This document shows positions 31,773-34,360 of a DNA stretch of 34,360 nucleotides, piece by piece. The stretch is taken from positions 1 to 34,360 of the forward strand of contig MIYX01000023.1 in assembly GCA_001875365.1 (NCBI GenBank), read 5' to 3'. This stretch comes from Marine Group III euryarchaeote CG-Epi4 (GTDB lineage Archaea > Thermoplasmatota > Poseidoniia > MGIII > CG-Epi1). Position 1 is the first letter of the stretch. Each line of letters opens with the position of its first letter. Both the position numbers and the translations under genes were made by a program. Below the pieces are notes generated by a model. That model was given only the letters and a program-made list of their open reading frames with translations, was not told where the DNA came from and ran no database searches.

Positions 31773-31782
31773 TATATAAAAC
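31773..31782 (-). promoter_or_regulatory. TATA box of the cobW gene
   Basis: GTTTTATATAG on the minus strand, directly abutting the iteron array, 20-30 nt before the two candidate starts. A TSS at the usual spacing would fall near 31755, so Met6 (31745) may be the true start. Confidence 0.45.
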
Positions 31783-31783
31783 C

Positions 31784-31871
31784 TAATAGAAAAATAATAG
31801 ACAAATAATAGGAAAATAATAGAAAAATATTACTCTAGTAATAGGAAAATAATAGAATACTAATCTTTATA
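31784..31871. promoter_or_regulatory. Array of eight 11-bp iterons between cobW and DUF5679
   Basis: TAATAG begins at 31784, 31795, 31806, 31817, 31839 and 31850, all in one 11-bp register. Units at 31828 (TATTAC) and 31861 (TAATCT) are degenerate; the unit consensus is TAATAGRAAAA. Around 31828-31843, TATTAC-TCTA-GTAATA is a palindrome. The array exactly fills the space between the cobW TATA box and a plus-strand TATA box (31865-31873). It matches the shorter array upstream of the RHH-znu operon. An 11-bp repeat places every unit on the same helix face, fitting cooperative binding by a dimeric RHH protein (inference). Confidence 0.8.
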
Positions 31872-31893
31872 TAGTGCCTTCTACGGCCGTTTG

Positions 31894-31901
31894 TTTTATA
31901 T
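31894..31901 (+). promoter_or_regulatory. TATA box that would place the DUF5679 mRNA start at its ATG
   Basis: TTTTATAT, about 27 nt upstream of the ATG at 31925. A second TATA (TTTATATAG, 31865-31873) continues the iteron array and would give a roughly 30-nt leader. Which one is used decides whether the mRNA is leaderless. Confidence 0.4.
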
Positions 31902-31924
31902 GCTATCTTCCTCGATGTATGTGT

Positions 31925-32068
31925 ATGGAAGGATACTGCGTAAAGTGTAAAGCCAAAAGAGAAATAGGTAACGGACAAGAAGTCACAATGAAGAATGGTC
32001 GTAAAGCAATGAAAGGATCATGTGGAACTTGTGGCACTGGAATGTACCGCATACTCGGTAAAGCATAA
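31925..32068 (+). CDS. DUF5679 zinc-ribbon protein (Cys+ form)
   Basis: 47 residues from the ATG at 31925; the upstream in-frame GTG at 31874 would add 17 residues that do not fit the family. Zinc ribbon with C5-x2-C8 and C33-x2-C36 and the family core VTMKNGRKAMKG ... YRIL, i.e. DUF5679. Function unknown. Divergent from cobW across the iteron array and paralogous to the Cys-less protein at 28255-28428. Confidence 0.82.
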   Translation: MEGYCVKCKAKREIGNGQEVTMKNGRKAMKGSCGTCGTGMYRILGKA

Positions 32069-32162
32069 TTTAGTAGCTAAAACAAAATTAGCCAATAAAT
32101 TAGTAGCTACACTCCAAATTTAAACATTAGACGTGGGCAGATTGCACTAAGAATTGCCTTGA

Positions 32163-32528
32163 TCAATATTTAGATTCCTTATCCAAATGTTTTTCTATAA
32201 TTTTTAAATTTCTTTTATTTGATTTCCAAAAGATATCAAATATGTCTCCAGCAACGGGGATGGCCCCTACAGTGGTATCTAATATAATATTTAGAAACAT
32301 TGAGAATACAGCTCGTTTAGGCAGGTTCATTTTGATTGCAGCTCTTAGCATGTATAGTGAAAAGATTCCACTTACTATGTCTCCACCTCCAGGCACCAGT
32401 CCAAGTAGCGCATCCATTCCAAATTTAATTCTAGTTCCCGGAATTGTAAAGCTTTCATCTAGATTTTTACTTAGTTGTCTTAACCGAACAAGTCTCTCAT
32501 CTAGAATTTCTTTCTCTTCATCATTCAT
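32163..32528 (-). CDS. DUF4112 membrane-associated protein
   Basis: 121 residues. Pattern typical of DUF4112: LDESFTIPGTRIKFGMDALLGLVPGGGDIVSG and LDTTVGAIPVAGDIFDIFWKSN. Two hydrophobic, Gly-rich segments suggest a membrane protein; no known function. Begins 2 nt after the ArsR-type regulator's stop on the same strand, so they form a small operon. Confidence 0.85.
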   Translation of the reverse strand: MNDEEKEILDERLVRLRQLSKNLDESFTIPGTRIKFGMDALLGLVPGGGDIVSGIFSLYMLRAAIKMNLPKRAVFSMFLNIILDTTVGAIPVAGDIFDIFWKSNKRNLKIIEKHLDKESKY

Positions 32529-32530
32529 AT

Positions 32531-32851
32531 TTATTTCTTTTGACTAGTCAAAAAGTCCTTTATTTTGTCTCTAAGTGGAGTATTTTCCTCAGGTTTTTTA
32601 TTGTTTCTTACGGCCATATTCAACCAAGCTTTCATTTTCGAGTCTATAATTGCATATATTTTATTTCTTCCAATTCTTTTTTGAGAAATTATCTTTGCTT
32701 CTTTCAGATTTGCAAGATGTCTCGATACGGTAGTTTGATCTTTTCCAGATATTCTAGTTAAGTCGGTAACGTTATGTTCTTTAATCATCAGCATTTCAAT
32801 TATTTTCAATCTCGTAACATTTCCTAAGGCTTTGAAAATAACGGCGTCCAT
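32531..32851 (-). CDS. ArsR-family winged-helix regulator (no metal-sensing Cys)
   Basis: 106 residues. ArsR-type HTH: FKALGNVTRLKIIEMLM, then the recognition helix region SGKDQTTVSRHLANLKEAKII and a wing KRIGRNKIYAI. No Cys at the ELCVCD position or elsewhere, so it is probably not a thiol metal sensor. A perfect inverted repeat at 32853-32878 lies over its start region and could be its own operator. Regulated genes probably include DUF4112 next to it. Confidence 0.88.
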   Translation of the reverse strand: MDAVIFKALGNVTRLKIIEMLMIKEHNVTDLTRISGKDQTTVSRHLANLKEAKIISQKRIGRNKIYAIIDSKMKAWLNMAVRNNKKPEENTPLRDKIKDFLTSQKK

Positions 32852-32852
32852 A

Positions 32853-32878
32853 AATATATGTATAAATGTGCATATATT
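32853..32878 (-). promoter_or_regulatory. Inverted-repeat operator of the ArsR gene
   Basis: AATATATG, 10 nt, CATATATT: perfect 8-bp arms, immediately upstream of the ATG at 32851 and overlapping the probable TATA box (about 32872-32880). Ideal for autorepression by a dimeric winged-helix protein. AT-rich composition makes chance more likely than usual. Confidence 0.5.
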
Positions 32879-32885
32879 AATATAT

Positions 32886-33716
32886 CTAAAGGCCCGCAGA
32901 AGCGATAAATGCTAACATTGCAACACCCATTCCTTGTTTTATGCTCTTTTGACCTGAGAAATAGTTTTCATTCCTAGCGCTTTGAAATCCAATTAACATC
33001 AGTAAATTTGCTGCAGAGATTCCAATTAAATAAGCGTTTAAGGCCATTCCATCAAATTGAGGAACAGCAGTATAGCTTAGTGAAATGGCTGTAACCAAAA
33101 TGATGCCTGCTACAATTAGAGAATTCTGAATCCCTATCCTTGCAGGCAATGTTAATCTATCCCTATCGCCTTCAAGATCTTGAATGTCCTTAATGATTTC
33201 ACGTGAAATAGTTGCTAGAAAAGCTAGTCCAAACATCCATAAAGTCGGTCCCGGATCATTAACGACCATTCCAGCAAAAAGGAATACTGCACCAGACATA
33301 AACCCTACTGCAATATTTCCAGAGATGCCTAGAGCTTTTAACTGTTTTTCATATGATATAAGAGTTACAGTTCCTATTAATGCTATGATAAAAGGTAGCT
33401 TATTGGCAAGTCCAAAAAGAACAACTAATAATCCTCCTCCCAACAGGAATTGTGAGTAAAGCAGAGTATTTTCAGCACTGACCAAACCTGCAGGAATAGG
33501 TCTATTTGGATGATTTTCTTTATCAGATTCTCGATCATTATAATCATTTAGTGCATTACCTCCACCAACAAGCATCATTGCTGAAATTGATGCAATTAAT
33601 ATTTCTACTTGAAAATCTACAATATTGTCTCCAGTTGCAATAAAAGACCCAGCAACTACAGCAACTGCAGTCAGTACAACATTTCCGGGTCTCGTTAGCG
33701 CAAGATATGGGTTCAT
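32886..33716 (-). CDS. UbiA-family prenyltransferase, probable digeranylgeranylglyceryl phosphate synthase
   Basis: 276 residues from the ATG at 33716 (MNPYLALTRPGN); an in-frame TTG at 33740 would add eight. Multi-pass membrane protein with both Asp motifs: NDYNDRESD (57-65) with KENHPNRPIPAG, and KDIQDLEGDRDR later. The pattern fits archaeal (S)-2,3-di-O-geranylgeranylglyceryl phosphate synthase, which adds the second prenyl chain in ether-lipid synthesis. Other UbiA enzymes are possible but the NRPIPAG context favours this one. Confidence 0.82.
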   Translation of the reverse strand: MNPYLALTRPGNVVLTAVAVVAGSFIATGDNIVDFQVEILIASISAMMLVGGGNALNDYNDRESDKENHPNRPIPAGLVSAENTLLYSQFLLGGGLLVVLFGLANKLPFIIALIGTVTLISYEKQLKALGISGNIAVGFMSGAVFLFAGMVVNDPGPTLWMFGLAFLATISREIIKDIQDLEGDRDRLTLPARIGIQNSLIVAGIILVTAISLSYTAVPQFDGMALNAYLIGISAANLLMLIGFQSARNENYFSGQKSIKQGMGVAMLAFIASAGL

Positions 33717-33781
33717 AGGGATTAACTTCCTATTTTGCAATTCGGCTGGGTTTGAAAAGATGAACGGTAATGTAATTTTAC

Positions 33782-34360
33782 TTATTTTTTCATAGTTGGA
33801 AAAATTATGGTAAAAGTAGTTCCCTCGCCTAATTTAGATTCAAGTTCTAATTCTGCGTCGTGTTTTTCAATAATTTTCCTAACTACGTGCAATCCTAACC
33901 CAGTACCTTTACCAGGTTCTTTAGTGGTAAAAAAAGGGTCGAAAATCTTCTTTTGAGTAGCTTCATCCATTCCACTACCGTTATCTTTCACAGATATTGA
34001 GCACATATTTTTTGAACTTTTAGTTATTAGCCATAATTTACCTTTATCATTCATCGCATCTACTGCATTATTAACAAAATTAGTAATTACCTGAGTAAGT
34101 TCAGACGAGCTTCCTATGACTACAGCTTCAGCAGTATACTGTTTTACTATTTCTATAGAATTTAAATTTCTTGTATGTTTTGAAATTTCCATAGATTTAT
34201 CAGCTATATCATTTAAATTTATTGTCGAATTTCCTGTAGTTCTTGCATCTCTTGCGTGTGTAGATAAATCATTAACAATTTCAGAAATTCTTTTTGAAGC
34301 TTCTACGATTTCGTGAGCGTCTCCCTGGATACGCGGTAAATCATCATCATCAACAATAGA
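33782..34360 (-). CDS. Sensor histidine kinase, C-terminal part (5' end beyond window)
   Basis: 192 visible residues, open to the right edge. The GHKL ATPase domain has N box TNFVNNAVDAM, G1 DNGSGMD, F box FDPFFTTKEPGKG and G2 GTGLGLHVV. A helical segment before it (about the first 50 visible residues, RISEIVNDLSTHAR) may be a dimerisation region, but no clear phosphoacceptor H-box Asp/Glu-Pro pattern is visible. Sensor domains and partner regulator lie outside the window. Confidence 0.88.
   Translation of the reverse strand, partial: SIVDDDDLPRIQGDAHEIVEASKRISEIVNDLSTHARDARTTGNSTINLNDIADKSMEISKHTRNLNSIEIVKQYTAEAVVIGSSSELTQVITNFVNNAVDAMNDKGKLWLITKSSKNMCSISVKDNGSGMDEATQKKIFDPFFTTKEPGKGTGLGLHVVRKIIEKHDAELELESKLGEGTTFTIIFPTMKK

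Noticed and set aside
32070..32109. Direct repeat TTAGTAGCTA twice, 30 bp apart, after the DUF5679 gene
   Set aside because: Only two copies, AT-rich, between convergent 3' ends, not in the 11-bp register of the iteron arrays; no role can be argued.

Overview
The window reads as chromosome from an AT-rich planktonic marine archaeon of the Thermoplasmatota, most likely Marine Group II (Poseidoniales) or Marine Group III. Support for this: an archaeal RNA polymerase operon (rpoH, an unsplit rpoB, split rpoA1/rpoA2, rpl30e), a geranylgeranylglyceryl-phosphate prenyltransferase of ether-lipid synthesis, TATA boxes about 25 nt upstream of start codons (leaderless mRNAs), and several large secreted lipoproteins with coiled-coil stalks and repeat heads. 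The exact lineage is an inference; there is no rRNA in the window.

Layout. 1-6400 (minus strand): partial alpha/beta hydrolase, SDR oxidoreductase, a BspA/DUF285-repeat lipoprotein cut by an in-frame TAG, a SAM methyltransferase and a full-length transketolase. 6400-15400 (minus): rpl30e, rpoA2, rpoA1, rpoB and rpoH, headed by tRNA-Lys(UUU). 15600-23700 (plus): PPi-type phosphofructokinase, class I FBP aldolase, a secreted esterase, two surface lipoproteins (pentapeptide repeats; ELWxTDGT propeller) and PPK2. 23660-25284: a polyprenol/phytol-kinase-like membrane protein, a VOC protein and a DUF4430 protein. 25478-32068: a metal (zinc) module. 32163-34360 (minus): DUF4112, an ArsR-type regulator, the UbiA-family prenyltransferase and a partial histidine kinase.

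The most interesting part is the zinc module. A small ribbon-helix-helix protein with a Cys/His tail is followed by a giant znuA, a 57-residue cysteine-less paralogue of a DUF5679 zinc-ribbon protein (too short for usual ORF cut-offs), znuC and znuB. About 1.6 kb beyond znuB, a COG0523 (CobW-type) GTPase with a 2Fe-2S thioredoxin-like partner is divergent from the cysteine-containing DUF5679 protein. The promoter of the RHH gene and the divergent cobW/DUF5679 promoter share an array of 11-bp iterons (core TAATAG), each running into a TATA box. This looks like a zinc-responsive regulon that swaps Cys+ and Cys- versions of a small protein, by analogy with the bacterial Zur C+/C- ribosomal protein pairs. 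Independently, the RNA polymerase in the same window has lost most of the conserved zinc ligands of A' and all those of B. Together these suggest a cell adapted to very low zinc. The family calls are strong; the regulatory wiring is inferred.
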